Made by a program: the position numbers and the translations under genes. Below the pieces are notes generated by a model. That model did not search any database. It was given only the letters and a program-made list of their open reading frames with translations, and was not told the origin of the DNA. Below, piece after piece: positions 16,444-25,426 of a stretch of 63,428 bases of DNA (the first letter of the stretch is position 1; the number at the start of each line of letters is the position of its first letter). Origin of the DNA: an uncultured Clostridia bacterium. Lineage in GTDB: Bacteria > Bacillota > Clostridia > Christensenellales > Borkfalkiaceae. The stretch is from the NCBI GenBank assembly GCA_947625385.1, contig CANQOB010000008.1, positions 1 to 63,428 on the forward strand, given 5' to 3'.

Positions 16444-16471
16444 TGCGTTCGCGGCGGTTGCCGCGAACGCA
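16444..16471 (-). terminator. Terminator of the MacB-like exporter gene
   Basis: A perfect 12-bp stem TGCGTTCGCGGC/GCCGCGAACGCA with loop AACC on the minus strand is followed by TTTTTT, six bases after the exporter stop codon. This is a textbook intrinsic terminator. Confidence 0.9.
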
Positions 16472-16477
16472 GCGTCC

Positions 16478-19282
16478 TTATTCGGTTCGGAGCGCGATGA
16501 CGGGGTCCTTCTTCGCCGCCGCCTGCGCGGGGATGAGCCCGGAGATGAGCGTGAGCGCCACGCTGACGCAGACCATGATGAGCGCGGTCGTCACGGGCAG
16601 CGACGCGAGTCCGCCGATGCCGGAGAGCGAGAAGATAATGGCGCTGATGACCGCGGAGAGAAGGTACGTCACGACGACGCCGATGATGCCCGCGCCCAGC
16701 CCGATGATGAAGGTCTCCGCATTGAAGAGGTTGCGGATGTCCTGCTTGCGCGCGCCGAGGCTGCGAAGAACGCCGATCTCCTTGATGCGCTCCACCACCG
16801 AGACATAGGTGATGATGCCGATCATGACGGAGGAGACGACGAGGGAGATCGCCGTAAACGCGACGAGCACATAGGTGATGAGGTCGAACACCGTCTGAAT
16901 CATGCCCATGAGGAGCCCCACGCGGTCGCTGTACTTGATCTGCTCGCTTTCGGGGTGGGTGTCGTTCCACCCGTCGAGATACGCCATGACGGCGTCCTTC
17001 GCGTCGAAATTCGTGGGATAGACGGAGATCTCGTTCGGGCTGTCGTCCGCACCGATGGTGCGCAGCGCTGTCTCGTACGAGAGCGAGAGATTGCAGGAGA
17101 ACTTCACCCCCATCACGGTTTTGGAGAAGGGCTCGTAGCTGTCGTTGAGCGACTCCGCGGGCGAGAAATACAATTTGGTATCCTTACCGAAGAGGCTGCT
17201 GTCCTCCGCCATTTCCATCATCGTTTTGTAGATCTCTTCGGGAACTTGAGATTTTTCGCGTATCCATTGGGCGATCTTCGAATCCTTGTTGTGCGCGATA
17301 TACTTGTTCACCGTCGCCTCGGGGAGATTGAGCCCCTCTTCGAGGCAGCCGTAGGAGAGCCCCTCTTTGAGGCGGAGGATGCCCGTGATCTTGAATCCGA
17401 TGCCCTTTTCCCCGTTCTCACCGACATCGAGGTCGCTCCGGTCACTCGAATAGGAGAAGGGATACCCTCCGTGCAGGGAGGAATTGTTGAACAGCGTGTC
17501 CGAATCGTCGTAGTCCGTGTTCTCGGTGTACAGCTCGTCGGCGTGGTAGAGGACGTACTGCTGGTCGAACACTTTGGAGAAGGGCAAAAGGAACGCCTCG
17601 TCGGGTTCCTCGTCGGCGAGGGAGACCTCGGAGCGCATCGAGGAGAGCGCGGCAACGGGATCCGCATCCGCATTCTCGGGCAAGCCGATGTTGAAGAGGG
17701 TCAAAAATTCCTGTTCGGTCAAGAAGCCGAGCTGGACGAGAGTGAGGTCGATGACGTCGTTGTTGGGTCCGACGACGAGCACCGCGCCGTGTTCATCCTT
17801 GGGGAATTCCCCCTTGATGAGGTCGTACTGCGAGAGCACATATTCGCCATAGCTCTCCGAGGAGAAATCCTCCGTCCCCGGCATCTTGTTGAACACGTCG
17901 GTGAACAGGTTGACGAACCGCAGCAAGCCCCGATACTGCTCGCCGCCCTCCGCTTGGATGAGTTCGTCGATGAGATAGTCTTTGAGCGCCTCGACGGAGA
18001 AGATGCGCTTCTCCTCATCCTTCCCCGCGAGTTCGCCGCCCGTCGTCATTTCGGTGAACAGCGCGTCGGTCATTCCGAAGCCGTAGTTGTATTGCAGCGC
18101 GGCAAAATTTTCGGGATTCTTCCGTTTGCCCTCTTCGAGATAGTCCACGTACTCGGGCGTGATCGTGTTGACGATGGCGACGCCCTGCGCAAGGTTGGTC
18201 AGGAAGGAATTGATATAGATTCTGTCGCCGAGCCGTTCGAGGTCGGGCAGTTCGGAGGGCGACGTGATGCCCTCCATCGCCGCGGTGTAGTCGAGCGCGG
18301 TCTCCGAGACGGTGATGGGATAGGCGGAGAGCATATCCTCCTCGGTGCGGCGCATGTAGTTGCCGAAACCGTTGGAGAGCGCCAGAACGAGGCAGACACT
18401 GATGATGCCGATGCTCCCCGCGATGGAAGTCGCCGCGGTGCGCCCCTTCTTGGAGAGCAGATTGCGGAAGGAGAGCGCGATCGCCGCGAACACGCCCATG
18501 CGCGCGCGGTGCTTCTTCTCCTTTTTCGCCTTTTTGCCCGCGGGGGCTTCGTCCACCCCCTCTCTCTCGGTGAACCCGTCCGAGGCATGTTCCTCGTCGG
18601 TGGCGGTATAGGGGTCGGAATCCGCCTCGACGACGCCGTCGTGCAGGCGCACGATGCGGGTCGCGTACTGCTCTGCGAGCTCGGGGTTGTGCGTGACCAT
18701 GATGACGAGCCGCTCCGCCGCGATCTCCTTGATGAGATCCATGATGGCGACGCTCGTCTTGCTGTCGAGTGCGCCCGTGGGCTCGTCGGCAAGCAAAATG
18801 TCGGGGTCGTTCACGATGGCGCGCGCAATGGCGACGCGCTGCATCTGTCCGCCCGAGAGCTGGTTGGGGCGTTTGGAGAGCTCCCCGCCCAGCCCGACGC
18901 GCTCCAAGGCTTCCTTGGCGCGCCGCTTTCTCTCCTCCTTGGAGATGCCCGCGATGGTGAGCGCGAGCTCTACGTTGGAGAGCACGGTCTGGTGCGGGAT
19001 GAGATTGTACGTCTGAAAGACAAATCCGATGCGGTGGTTGCGGTAGACGTCCCAATCGCGGTCGGAAAAATCCTTGGTGGACTTGCCCTGGATGACAAGG
19101 TCGCCCGAGGTGTAGTGGTCGAGTCCGCCGATGATATTGAGCAAAGTAGTCTTTCCGCAGCCGCTCTGCCCGAGAATACAAACAAATTCGTTTTTGCGAA
19201 ATTCGAGGTCGACGCCTTTGAGCGCGTGCACCGCGCCCGATGCGACCTTATAATCCTTTTTGATACCCGAAAGTTTCAGCAT
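16478..19282 (-). CDS. MacB-like ABC exporter, ATPase-permease fusion
   Basis: The 934-residue protein joins an ABC ATPase to a FtsX/MacB-type permease. Residues 1-225 hold Walker A (GQSGCGKTT), signature [14 protein letters not shown] and Walker [14 protein letters not shown] charged linker follows ([13 protein letters not shown]), then the first membrane helix ([20 protein letters not shown]), an outer domain of about 500 residues much longer than in MacB, and three C-terminal helices with the FtsX motif [18 protein letters not shown]. Such transporters are mechanotransmission pumps that move peptides or lipoproteins. It is 54 bp downstream of the MarR gene and so is probably repressed by it; the usual substrates are antimicrobial peptides or toxic compounds. 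GGAG precedes the ATG. Confidence 0.88.
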   Translation of the reverse strand: MLKLSGIKKDYKVASGAVHALKGVDLEFRKNEFVCILGQSGCGKTTLLNIIGGLDHYTSGDLVIQGKSTKDFSDRDWDVYRNHRIGFVFQTYNLIPHQTVLSNVELALTIAGISKEERKRRAKEALERVGLGGELSKRPNQLSGGQMQRVAIARAIVNDPDILLADEPTGALDSKTSVAIMDLIKEIAAERLVIMVTHNPELAEQYATRIVRLHDGVVEADSDPYTATDEEHASDGFTEREGVDEAPAGKKAKKEKKHRARMGVFAAIALSFRNLLSKKGRTAATSIAGSIGIISVCLVLALSNGFGNYMRRTEEDMLSAYPITVSETALDYTAAMEGITSPSELPDLERLGDRIYINSFLTNLAQGVAIVNTITPEYVDYLEEGKRKNPENFAALQYNYGFGMTDALFTEMTTGGELAGKDEEKRIFSVEALKDYLIDELIQAEGGEQYRGLLRFVNLFTDVFNKMPGTEDFSSESYGEYVLSQYDLIKGEFPKDEHGAVLVVGPNNDVIDLTLVQLGFLTEQEFLTLFNIGLPENADADPVAALSSMRSEVSLADEEPDEAFLLPFSKVFDQQYVLYHADELYTENTDYDDSDTLFNNSSLHGGYPFSYSSDRSDLDVGENGEKGIGFKITGILRLKEGLSYGCLEEGLNLPEATVNKYIAHNKDSKIAQWIREKSQVPEEIYKTMMEMAEDSSLFGKDTKLYFSPAESLNDSYEPFSKTVMGVKFSCNLSLSYETALRTIGADDSPNEISVYPTNFDAKDAVMAYLDGWNDTHPESEQIKYSDRVGLLMGMIQTVFDLITYVLVAFTAISLVVSSVMIGIITYVSVVERIKEIGVLRSLGARKQDIRNLFNAETFIIGLGAGIIGVVVTYLLSAVISAIIFSLSGIGGLASLPVTTALIMVCVSVALTLISGLIPAQAAAKKDPVIALRTE

Positions 19283-19336
19283 TTCTTGCTCCGCTAAAAA
19301 TCGGTTCGTAGGTTTCCGATCTTCTCTTTTTGAATT

Positions 19337-19789
19337 TTACTTGTCAGCCTGCTCTTCGCGCACTTTTTCGAGCGCGAGATGAAACTCGTCATACAGAGCA
19401 AAGAGCTGATTCATCTTTTTCTCGCCGAAATCCTTGATGACACGCGCGAGGAGCGCGTTTGCCTCGTTGCACTGCTCGTTGTACATGCCGACGCAGCGGT
19501 CGGAGAGGCGGATGTAGGCGATCTTCTTGTCGTCGGGCGCGGCGACGCGCTTGACGACGTCCTGCGCTTCGAGCTTGGTGACGATCTGCGAGACCGCCGA
19601 GCGCGTGATCTTCAAACGGCGCGCCAGCTCCGAGGAGATGATGTTCCTCCCCTCTTTTGTCTCCATGATGACCTCCCGCACGAGGCGGAACTCCGTCTTG
19701 GACAGTTTTGCCGCCCCTGTGAACAAATTGAGGCTCTCCATATCCTTTGCGAATCCAAACAACTTCATCAAATACTCATTGGGCTCCAT
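19337..19789 (-). CDS. MarR-family transcriptional regulator
   Basis: The 150-residue product has the MarR winged-helix layout: an N-terminal helix, then the recognition region ISSELARRLKITRSAVSQIVTKLEAQDVVKRVAAPDDKKIAYIRL shown here by its place at residues 47-91, where the wing contains the DDKK turn and the conserved Arg. Dimerisation helices flank it. It lies first in a two-gene unit with the exporter, so repression of that pump relieved by a ligand is the likely role. GGAGGATGAAGA precedes the ATG. Confidence 0.9.
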   Translation of the reverse strand: MEPNEYLMKLFGFAKDMESLNLFTGAAKLSKTEFRLVREVIMETKEGRNIISSELARRLKITRSAVSQIVTKLEAQDVVKRVAAPDDKKIAYIRLSDRCVGMYNEQCNEANALLARVIKDFGEKKMNQLFALYDEFHLALEKVREEQADK

Positions 19790-19821
19790 TCTTCATCCTC
19801 CGTTGTTTTCATCTTGACAAA

Positions 19822-19851
19822 ATTATACCCCGAAACCGTGCGGAAAGTCAA
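19822..19851 (-). promoter_or_regulatory. Promoter of marR-exporter operon
   Basis: TTGACT (19846-19851) and TATAAT (19822-19827) are 18 bp apart. Directly after the -10 lies TTTTGTCAAGATGAAAACAA, which holds the small palindrome TTGTCAA and could contain the MarR operator. Confidence 0.75.
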
Positions 19852-19881
19852 CAGAATTTCGGGAGTATCACCGAAAAATCA

Positions 19882-21024
19882 TCATACTTTCATCGAATCC
19901 GTACATCTTCGCGGCGGTTTTGCGCCGAAATAGACGAAAAGTCCGCAGCGGATGTCCGCAGTATAGAGAACGCGGCGTTTGTCCGCGCGCCCCATCGCGC
20001 GCTCCGCGCCTTCGAATCCCGAGAGCACATAGGCGCTCCAATCGGGCAGCGCGCGCACCGTTCGGGCGAGATCGCGGTACAGTCCCGAGAGGTCCTCCTC
20101 TCGGAGCCGCTCGCCGTAGGGCGGGTCGCATGCGAGGACGCCGTAGGGAAGTTCGCAGCGCAGCTCCCGCATATCCCCGACGCGGAAGGAAATGTCCCCC
20201 GCGACGCCCGCCCTCCTTGCGTGCTCCTTTGCGATCTTGACGGCGCGCGGCGAGATGTCCGAGGCAAAGACGGGCGCGATCGCGCCGCGGTATTCCGCCG
20301 CCCTCGCCTCCTCCTTCGCGCGGGCGAGAACGCCCTTCGGCGCGCATTTGAAGCGGGTGAAGGCGAATTCCCTGTTGAGACCGGGCGCGATGCCGCGCGC
20401 ATACAGGGCTGCCTCGACGGCGAACGTCCCGCTTCCGCAGAAGGGGTCGGCAAACGGTTTTTCGCGGCGGTAGACGGAATCTTCCACGATCGCGGCTGCC
20501 GTCGTCTCGCGCAGAGTCGCGTCATAGGCGAGCACGCGGTACCCGCGCTTGTGCAATCCCTCCCCCGAAGTGTCGAGGGTGACGGTGGCGACGTCTTGGA
20601 ACAGGGAAACGCCCACCGCGGCGCGCTCCCCCCGTTCATCGAACACGGACGCGCCGAGCTTCTCTTTGAGGCGGGATAAGATCGCCTTCTTCGCGACGCC
20701 GCCCGCGGCTTTTACGGCGGCGAGCTTGCTGTCAACGCTCTTCCCGTCGATGCGGATGTCGGTGTGTGCGGTGAAAAATTCCTCCCACGGGAGAACAAAT
20801 ACGCCTTCGTAGAGCTCGTCGAACGAGGCGCAGGGAAATTCCCCGAGACGGATGAGCACGCGCTCTCCCCCGCGCAAGCTGACGTTGAGACGGGCGACGT
20901 CCGCCCAGTCCCCTTCGAGGAGGAGGCGTCCGCGCAGGGCGGGGCACTCGCCGTAGCCGAGACGGACGAGCTCTCTCTTGACTGCCGCCTCCAAGCCGGA
21001 GGCTACGGGAACGAGCAGATCCAT
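19882..21024 (-). CDS. THUMP-domain RNA methyltransferase, RlmL-like
   Basis: The 380-residue protein matches the THUMP plus Rossmann methyltransferase family that includes E. coli RlmL (N-terminal part) and Bacillus YpsC, which methylate guanine N2 in 23S rRNA. Residues 1-165 form the N-terminal ferredoxin-like/THUMP part (VPVASGLEAAVKRELVRLGY), and the C-terminal domain has the SAM motif ADPFCGSGTFAVEAAL and the catalytic ACDPPYGERL. The ATG at 21024 is chosen because GGAGGAATAGTCCG precedes it and it begins directly at the conserved strand. It follows the CNNM gene by 4 bp. Confidence 0.87.
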   Translation of the reverse strand: MDLLVPVASGLEAAVKRELVRLGYGECPALRGRLLLEGDWADVARLNVSLRGGERVLIRLGEFPCASFDELYEGVFVLPWEEFFTAHTDIRIDGKSVDSKLAAVKAAGGVAKKAILSRLKEKLGASVFDERGERAAVGVSLFQDVATVTLDTSGEGLHKRGYRVLAYDATLRETTAAAIVEDSVYRREKPFADPFCGSGTFAVEAALYARGIAPGLNREFAFTRFKCAPKGVLARAKEEARAAEYRGAIAPVFASDISPRAVKIAKEHARRAGVAGDISFRVGDMRELRCELPYGVLACDPPYGERLREEDLSGLYRDLARTVRALPDWSAYVLSGFEGAERAMGRADKRRVLYTADIRCGLFVYFGAKPPRRCTDSMKV

Positions 21025-21028
21025 CGGA

Positions 21029-22096
21029 CTATTCCTCCGTCTCGTCCACCGTCTCGGGGTCGACGGGGTCGGGTTCGGGGACAAAGGGTTGCAGCGGCTC
21101 GGTGTCCGGAGTCAGATCGTACTTGTCGTCGAGGTCGTCGCCGAGCAGCTCTTCGATGATGTCCTCCCGCGTGATGAGCCCGAGCGCGTTGCCCTCCGCG
21201 CCGACGATGAACATGTGCTCGCGGCGCGCCTGCATCTGTTCCAGAAGCCCGGAGACCTTCTCATCCGTCGTCGTATAGGAGACGGGGCGGATGAGGTCGT
21301 CGAAATCCCGCCTTCCCGCGAGCAGATTTTCATAGAAGTCCGCGCGGTATAATATTCCGATGATGTTCGGTTTGGTGCCTTTATAGATGGGAATGCGCGA
21401 AAAGTTCGTCTCGCGGAAGATTCGGTAGACGGCGCGGGAATTGTCGCGCACCTCCGCCAAAATGACGCGGTCGAGCGGAATCATGCAGGAGCCGACGTGC
21501 AGCTCGTCGTAGCGCAGCGTGCGGTTGATGAGTTCGTGCTCCGTCTCGTTGAGCACCCCCTCTTCGCGCACGTCCGAGACGATCATCTTGAACTCCTCCT
21601 CCGTGATGCCCTTCTTCTTTTTGTTGAGCCCGAAGAGGAAAAAGATGAACTTCTTCCACCAGCCGAAGAGATAGGTGAGCGGCAAAAAGAGCCACGTGCA
21701 GACGAGGAGCGGATACGCCATGAAGCAGGCAAAGCGCTCCGCCGCCTCCTTTGCGAGGGATTTGGGCGTGACTTCGCCGAAGATGAGCACCGCGACGGTG
21801 AGCACGACCGTCGAGACGGTCGGTCCCCACTCTCCCGCTATCCAATGCGAAAAGAGAATGGTGGAGATGGTCGCCGCGGCGATGTTGACGATATTGTTGC
21901 CGATGAGCAGCGTCGTAAGGACTTTATTGAAATCCTCGCTGAGTTTGAGCGCGACGCGCGCGGACTTGCGCTTCTGCGCATATCTGCGCATCCGCACGCC
22001 GGAAAAGCTGGTATAAGCGGTCTCCGTCGCAGAAAAGAAGGCGGAAAGCACGATGAGCACGAGCAAGGCGATGACTAAACCTATGTCGCCGTCCAT
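21029..22096 (-). CDS. CNNM-domain and CBS-pair membrane protein
   Basis: The 355-residue protein belongs to the CNNM/HlyC/CorC family. It has three or four N-terminal membrane helices (DUF21) over residues 1-145 with the motif FSATETAYTSFS and LIGNNIVNIAAA, then a cystathionine-beta-synthase pair (residues 190-320) with the motifs PLDRVIL and ITREDIIEELLGD. It should take part in magnesium or other cation transport and resistance. The usual C-terminal CorC_HlyC domain is absent; instead there is a Pro/Asp/Glu-rich tail. GGAGG precedes the ATG at a rather long spacing. Confidence 0.88.
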   Translation of the reverse strand: MDGDIGLVIALLVLIVLSAFFSATETAYTSFSGVRMRRYAQKRKSARVALKLSEDFNKVLTTLLIGNNIVNIAAATISTILFSHWIAGEWGPTVSTVVLTVAVLIFGEVTPKSLAKEAAERFACFMAYPLLVCTWLFLPLTYLFGWWKKFIFFLFGLNKKKKGITEEEFKMIVSDVREEGVLNETEHELINRTLRYDELHVGSCMIPLDRVILAEVRDNSRAVYRIFRETNFSRIPIYKGTKPNIIGILYRADFYENLLAGRRDFDDLIRPVSYTTTDEKVSGLLEQMQARREHMFIVGAEGNALGLITREDIIEELLGDDLDDKYDLTPDTEPLQPFVPEPDPVDPETVDETEE

Positions 22097-22142
22097 AAAG
22101 AGACAAAACCTCCGGGATCGAATCGATCGTAAACTATTTTAT

Positions 22143-22158
22143 GTGCGCGCAGGCGCAC
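22143..22158 (-). terminator. Weak hairpin after flavoprotein gene
   Basis: A 6-bp stem GTGCGC/GCGCAC with a 4-nt loop is followed on the minus strand by ATAAAATAG. It lies 10 bp past the stop and has no real U-run, so termination may be partial. Confidence 0.3.
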
Positions 22159-22167
22159 GGCATTCGA

Positions 22168-23022
22168 CTATTTTGCGAAGAGATACGCCTTCGCCGAATG
22201 GGCTGCGACGACGCCCTCCCCCGCCGCTTTCGCATAGCGGTAAGGTCGTCCCGTGATGTCCCCCGCGGCGAAGAGCCCGGGGAGATTGGTGGAGAGGTCG
22301 CGCCCCACGACGGCGTGTACGCCGTCCGTTTCCAGCCCGCCGCAGAGCGCCTTGGGCGGCACGGAATCTTTCAGAAGGAATACGCCCGCGACACCGACCT
22401 CGCCCCCGTCGCAGACGATGCGCTCCACGCGCGCCGTCCCCTCTACGCGGAGAGGACGCAAACCGCTGACGAAAAGGTTGTCCGCCGCGGGCATTTTTCC
22501 GCGGTAGAGGCAAAAACAGGTGACTTTCTTCGCGAATTTTGCGAGATATTCCGCTTCCTCCGCGAATTTTTCCGAGGAGAGCACAACGGCGATCTCCTTC
22601 CCGCGGTAGAGCGCGCCGTCGCACACGGCGCAGTAGCTCACGCCCTTTCCGAGAAAATCGCGCTCGCCTTCCAGCGTCCCCCGCGTCTCCACGCCCGTGG
22701 CGAGGATGACCGTGCGCGCGGAAAAGGTTTTCTCTCCCGCCGTGATGAGATAGCCCTCCCCCGCGGCATAGACGCCGTCTGCGCGGGCGGGCGTCAAGAC
22801 GACGTTTTCCCGCGCCGCCTGCGCATGCAGAGCGGCTGCAAAATCGCGCCCCGACCCCGAGAATCCGGGGAAATCGGTGACGGTCTCGGCAAGACGCAGT
22901 TTGTCGCCGAAGCCCTCCTCTCCGAGCCAGAGACAGTCGAGGAGCAGCGTTTTTGCGGTGAGCGCCGCGGCATAGCCGGCGATTCCTCCGCCCACAACGG
23001 CGGTATCGTAAATATGTTGCAA
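22168..23022 (-). CDS. Thioredoxin reductase-like flavoprotein
   Basis: The 284-residue product matches the thioredoxin reductase family. It has the FAD motif AVVGGGIAGYAAALTAK at its N-terminus, the dithiol active site CAVCDG at about residue 130, NAD(P)H-binding sequence near IAVVLSSEKFAEEAEYL and the C-terminal FAD motif GLFAAGDITG. The nucleotide-binding GxGxxA loop is degenerate (VLSSEK), so electron donor and partner may differ from standard TrxB. Translation probably starts at TTG 23022, six bases after AGGAGG; an upstream TTG at 23040 would place the Shine-Dalgarno inside the gene. No thioredoxin gene is next to it. Confidence 0.8.
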   Translation of the reverse strand: MQHIYDTAVVGGGIAGYAAALTAKTLLLDCLWLGEEGFGDKLRLAETVTDFPGFSGSGRDFAAALHAQAARENVVLTPARADGVYAAGEGYLITAGEKTFSARTVILATGVETRGTLEGERDFLGKGVSYCAVCDGALYRGKEIAVVLSSEKFAEEAEYLAKFAKKVTCFCLYRGKMPAADNLFVSGLRPLRVEGTARVERIVCDGGEVGVAGVFLLKDSVPPKALCGGLETDGVHAVVGRDLSTNLPGLFAAGDITGRPYRYAKAAGEGVVAAHSAKAYLFAK

Positions 23023-23040
23023 GACGTCCCTCCTCTTCAA

Positions 23041-23068
23041 AGTATATTCATTTTCCGGAAAAAGTCAA
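23041..23068 (-). promoter_or_regulatory. Promoter of the TrxB-like gene
   Basis: TTGACT (23063-23068) and TATACT (23041-23046) are 16 bp apart. Transcription would begin near 23034, 12 nt before the TTG start, just enough room for the AGGAGG site. Confidence 0.7.
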
Positions 23069-23100
23069 GGGAAATGCCTATTCGGCGCGAAATAAAAAAG

Positions 23101-23133
23101 AAAAACCCCACATATTGGTCTACCCGAGGGTTC
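23101..23133 (-). terminator. Probable terminator of tRNA-Val
   Basis: Downstream of the tRNA the minus strand can pair ACCC with GGGT around a long loop and then runs GGGGTTTTTCTTTTTT. The U-run is good but the stem is weak. Confidence 0.35.
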
Positions 23134-23155
23134 CGACACAATATACAGGGTCCGA

Positions 23156-23232
<77 letters not shown>

Positions 23233-23248
23233 GTAAGGCAACGGTGAT

Positions 23249-23278
23249 ATCATACAACAAAAAAGGCAGACTTGTCAA
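23249..23278 (-). promoter_or_regulatory. Promoter of tRNA-Val
   Basis: TTGACA (23273-23278) and TATGAT (23249-23254) are 18 bp apart, with the expected start about 10 nt before the mature tRNA. Confidence 0.75.
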
Positions 23279-23309
23279 GCGTTTCTTCAAGCCAAAACGC
23301 GATTTTTTG

Positions 23310-23888
23310 TTATTTTTTCCGCGGGAAGATCTTTTCGAGCAGCGAGACCTCCTCCGCAGAGAGCTTGGAAAGGTCGACCGCGTATACCGTCACGCTGTTG
23401 GGATAGAGGAGAAGGATCCCCTTCGTCCACGCGCTGCGGAAGATGTCCTTGTACACGAGCCGCACCGTGGCGATCTCCTCCCCGCCGCGGATGCTGCGGA
23501 CGACGACGCAAAACGAGTAAAATTCGAAGATGTTCGTCGAGGCGAGCTTGTCCGCCTCCTTTTCGCGACGTTTCGCCGTCACGACAAGAACGATGCCGAC
23601 CGCAAGCAATATGGCGCCCAAAAAGAGCATCACCCATTCGCCCGTCTCCGCCCAGGCGGGAACCGTGAGTTTCCCCTCCTCCGCGAGCGTTTCGAGCGCT
23701 GTGGAGAGAGCGATGTACCCCGCGACGAGCACGGCGCCCAAGACGATGAGGACGACCGAAACGGTTTTCAATGCCTTGTTGACGCGCGCCTGCAATGCGG
23801 AGTTGTTCTCCGTGGAAGCCACGATCATCGGCTTTTCTTCGGTTTTTTCCGTCATTTCGTCGGGTTTTTCGGGATTTATGTCTGACAT
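23310..23888 (-). CDS. YcxB-like two-helix membrane protein
   Basis: The 192-residue protein has a polar, acidic N-terminus, two membrane segments (TVSVVLIVLGAVLVAGYIAL and EWVMLFLGAILLAVGIVLVV), and a cytoplasmic C-terminal domain ending KLSAEEVSLLEKIFPRKK. That tail pattern, an ionic strand followed by an LSxEE helix, resembles YcxB-like proteins, whose role is unknown. The ATG at 23888 is chosen because the upstream extension is not conserved in character, although GGAAGG sits 13 nt away. It reads away from the hairpin repeats. Confidence 0.55.
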   Translation of the reverse strand: MSDINPEKPDEMTEKTEEKPMIVASTENNSALQARVNKALKTVSVVLIVLGAVLVAGYIALSTALETLAEEGKLTVPAWAETGEWVMLFLGAILLAVGIVLVVTAKRREKEADKLASTNIFEFYSFCVVVRSIRGGEEIATVRLVYKDIFRSAWTKGILLLYPNSVTVYAVDLSKLSAEEVSLLEKIFPRKK

Positions 23889-23938
23889 AGTACTCTGCAA
23901 ACCTTCCTTTTTTAATGATTTTATGGGCAAAACAAGTT

Positions 23939-24412
23939 ACTGAACCCTTTCGGCTTACTGTCCGATGAAACATCCAATCGGAATCAAGCCCATTGAGGCG
24001 AAAAAGTAAATTCGCTCGCGCGTATTTATTTTGCGTAGCAAAAGAAATCGCGCGAAATTCTTAAATTCTGTGCGCGAGCAAAACCACGCTTTTGCGCTGC
24101 GCGACCCTATATGCGCCCCACGGGACGCACATTGTCCGATGAAACGACTAATCGGAGCCAAGCCGATTAAGGCATAAACGCCCATTCGCTCGACGAAAAT
24201 ATTTCCGCAGGAAAGATTTTCGCCGAAACTTTTCAATTTTGTGCCTTAGGCGGAATTCACTTCCGCCGTGGGCGTCTCAATTTGCCGAACCCTTTCGGCT
24301 TACTGTCCGTTGAAACGACTAATCGCAACGAGCTTATGAAGGCATACACGCCCATTCGCTCGACGAAAAGATTTCCGCAGGAAAGATTTTCGCCGAAACT
24401 TTTCGCGCGAAA
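23939..24412. repeat. Three tandem units of modular hairpin repeat
   Basis: This 474-bp stretch has no gene. It holds three units in plus orientation (about 23939-24060, 24100-24235, 24246-24410). Each unit has a prefix hairpin (CCGAACCCTTTCGG or TATGCGCCCCACGGGACGCA), the core CTTACTGTCCGATGAAAC or its CCGTTG variant with a following ATCGG or CAACG partner, a spacer ending GCCCATTCGCTCG, and a long A/T hairpin around ATTTCC-GCA-GGAAAG. The second unit is followed by the extra hairpin GGCGGAATTCACTTCCGCC. The last unit ends at the gpsA stop codon. Short reading frames inside it are shared only because the DNA is repeated. Confidence 0.85.
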
Positions 24413-25387
24413 CTACTCCTCCAACTCCCCTTTCGTCGGACGGGAGAAGAGGTCGCCGAGCGCCTCGCGGCAGCGGGTCTCCCCGTCTCCTTCGCCGTAA
24501 CAGACGGTGTACACCGCATTCGTGATGGGAAGGTCCACGCCGTACTTCTCCCCCAACCCTTTCATTGCCTTGGAGGTCGGCACGCCCTCGGCGAGCTTGG
24601 AATATGTCTCCCCCTTGGCGAGCGCCTCCCCAAAGGCGCGGTTTTGGGAATAGGGCGAGAAGAGAGTCGTCTCGTAATCGCCGAGGTGGGCAAGCCCGTA
24701 TGCGGAGAGCGGGTCTCCCCCCATCGCCTTGATGAGACGGGAGACCTCCCGTGCGCCGCGCGCCATGAGCGGACCTTTGAGGGGCGGGCAGATGACGTCG
24801 AGCGCGCCCGCGGCGATGCCCATGACGTTCTTCGCCGCCGCCCCGATCTCGGTGCCGATGAGATCTTCGCCGTAATAGAAACGGATGAGGTCGGAGCGGA
24901 AATCGTCGGCAAGCTCGCGTTTGAGCCGTTCATTGGCGGAATCGATGACCATGCAGTTGGGAATCCCCTTGACAAAGCTCTGGATGTGCCCGGGTCCCAC
25001 CCAGACCGCGATCTTTTCGGGCGAAACGCCGCTCTCGACGAGAATTTCGGAGAGCCGCTTGCCCGACTCGATCTCGATGCCCTTCATGCACAGCACAAAG
25101 ATCTTGTCCTTCACGTTGTAGTGCATGACCTTCTTCATGAAGCCGCGCAGCCCCTGCGAGGAGATGGAGATCACGATGATCTCCGCGCTCTTCACCGCCT
25201 TTGCGAGGTCGCAGGTGAGCCGGATGCTCTCGTCGAGGGCGACATATTCGTTGCGCCCCGTCTGTTTGAGAATCTGATAGGAGAAGTCCTCTTCGGGACC
25301 CCAGCTCGTGACGTCGTTCCCCTTGCGGGCGAGGTACCATGCGATGAACGAACCCCATCTTCCGCAGCCGAGTACGGATATTTTCAT
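24413..25387 (-). CDS. gpsA: Glycerol-3-phosphate dehydrogenase (NAD(P)H)
   Basis: The 324-residue product matches GpsA, which reduces dihydroxyacetone phosphate to sn-glycerol-3-phosphate for phospholipids. It has the Rossmann motif VLGCGRWGSFIAWYLA, the substrate region FVLCMKGIE, IEIGAAAKNVMGIAAGALDV with the catalytic Lys, and the C-terminal helical domain. Compared with Bacillus GpsA the usual SGPSHAEE is VGPGHIQS, so this is a divergent branch. It is the last gene of the long mrnC operon, 39 bp after a lipoprotein gene, and is followed by the hairpin repeat array. Confidence 0.85.
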   Translation of the reverse strand: MKISVLGCGRWGSFIAWYLARKGNDVTSWGPEEDFSYQILKQTGRNEYVALDESIRLTCDLAKAVKSAEIIVISISSQGLRGFMKKVMHYNVKDKIFVLCMKGIEIESGKRLSEILVESGVSPEKIAVWVGPGHIQSFVKGIPNCMVIDSANERLKRELADDFRSDLIRFYYGEDLIGTEIGAAAKNVMGIAAGALDVICPPLKGPLMARGAREVSRLIKAMGGDPLSAYGLAHLGDYETTLFSPYSQNRAFGEALAKGETYSKLAEGVPTSKAMKGLGEKYGVDLPITNAVYTVCYGEGDGETRCREALGDLFSRPTKGELEE

Positions 25388-25426
25388 AAAAATCTCCTTT
25401 TTTGCGTTACTTTTCGCCGTCCGCGC

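Noticed and set aside
14126-19297. An open frame of 1,723 codons on the plus strand
   Set aside because: It lies opposite minD, lipoprotein 1 and the MacB-like exporter and crosses two terminators; no domain is visible.
23939-24412. CRISPR array
   Set aside because: The core ends in GAAAC as some CRISPR repeats do, but units are about 120-180 bp with conserved spacers, and no cas gene is present.
23955-24500. Short frames in the repeats sharing peptides such as RTLSDETSNRNQ and LLSVETTNRNE
   Set aside because: The shared peptides follow from shared repeat DNA. They occur in several frames and on both strands, and the DNA varies as paired stems, not as codons.
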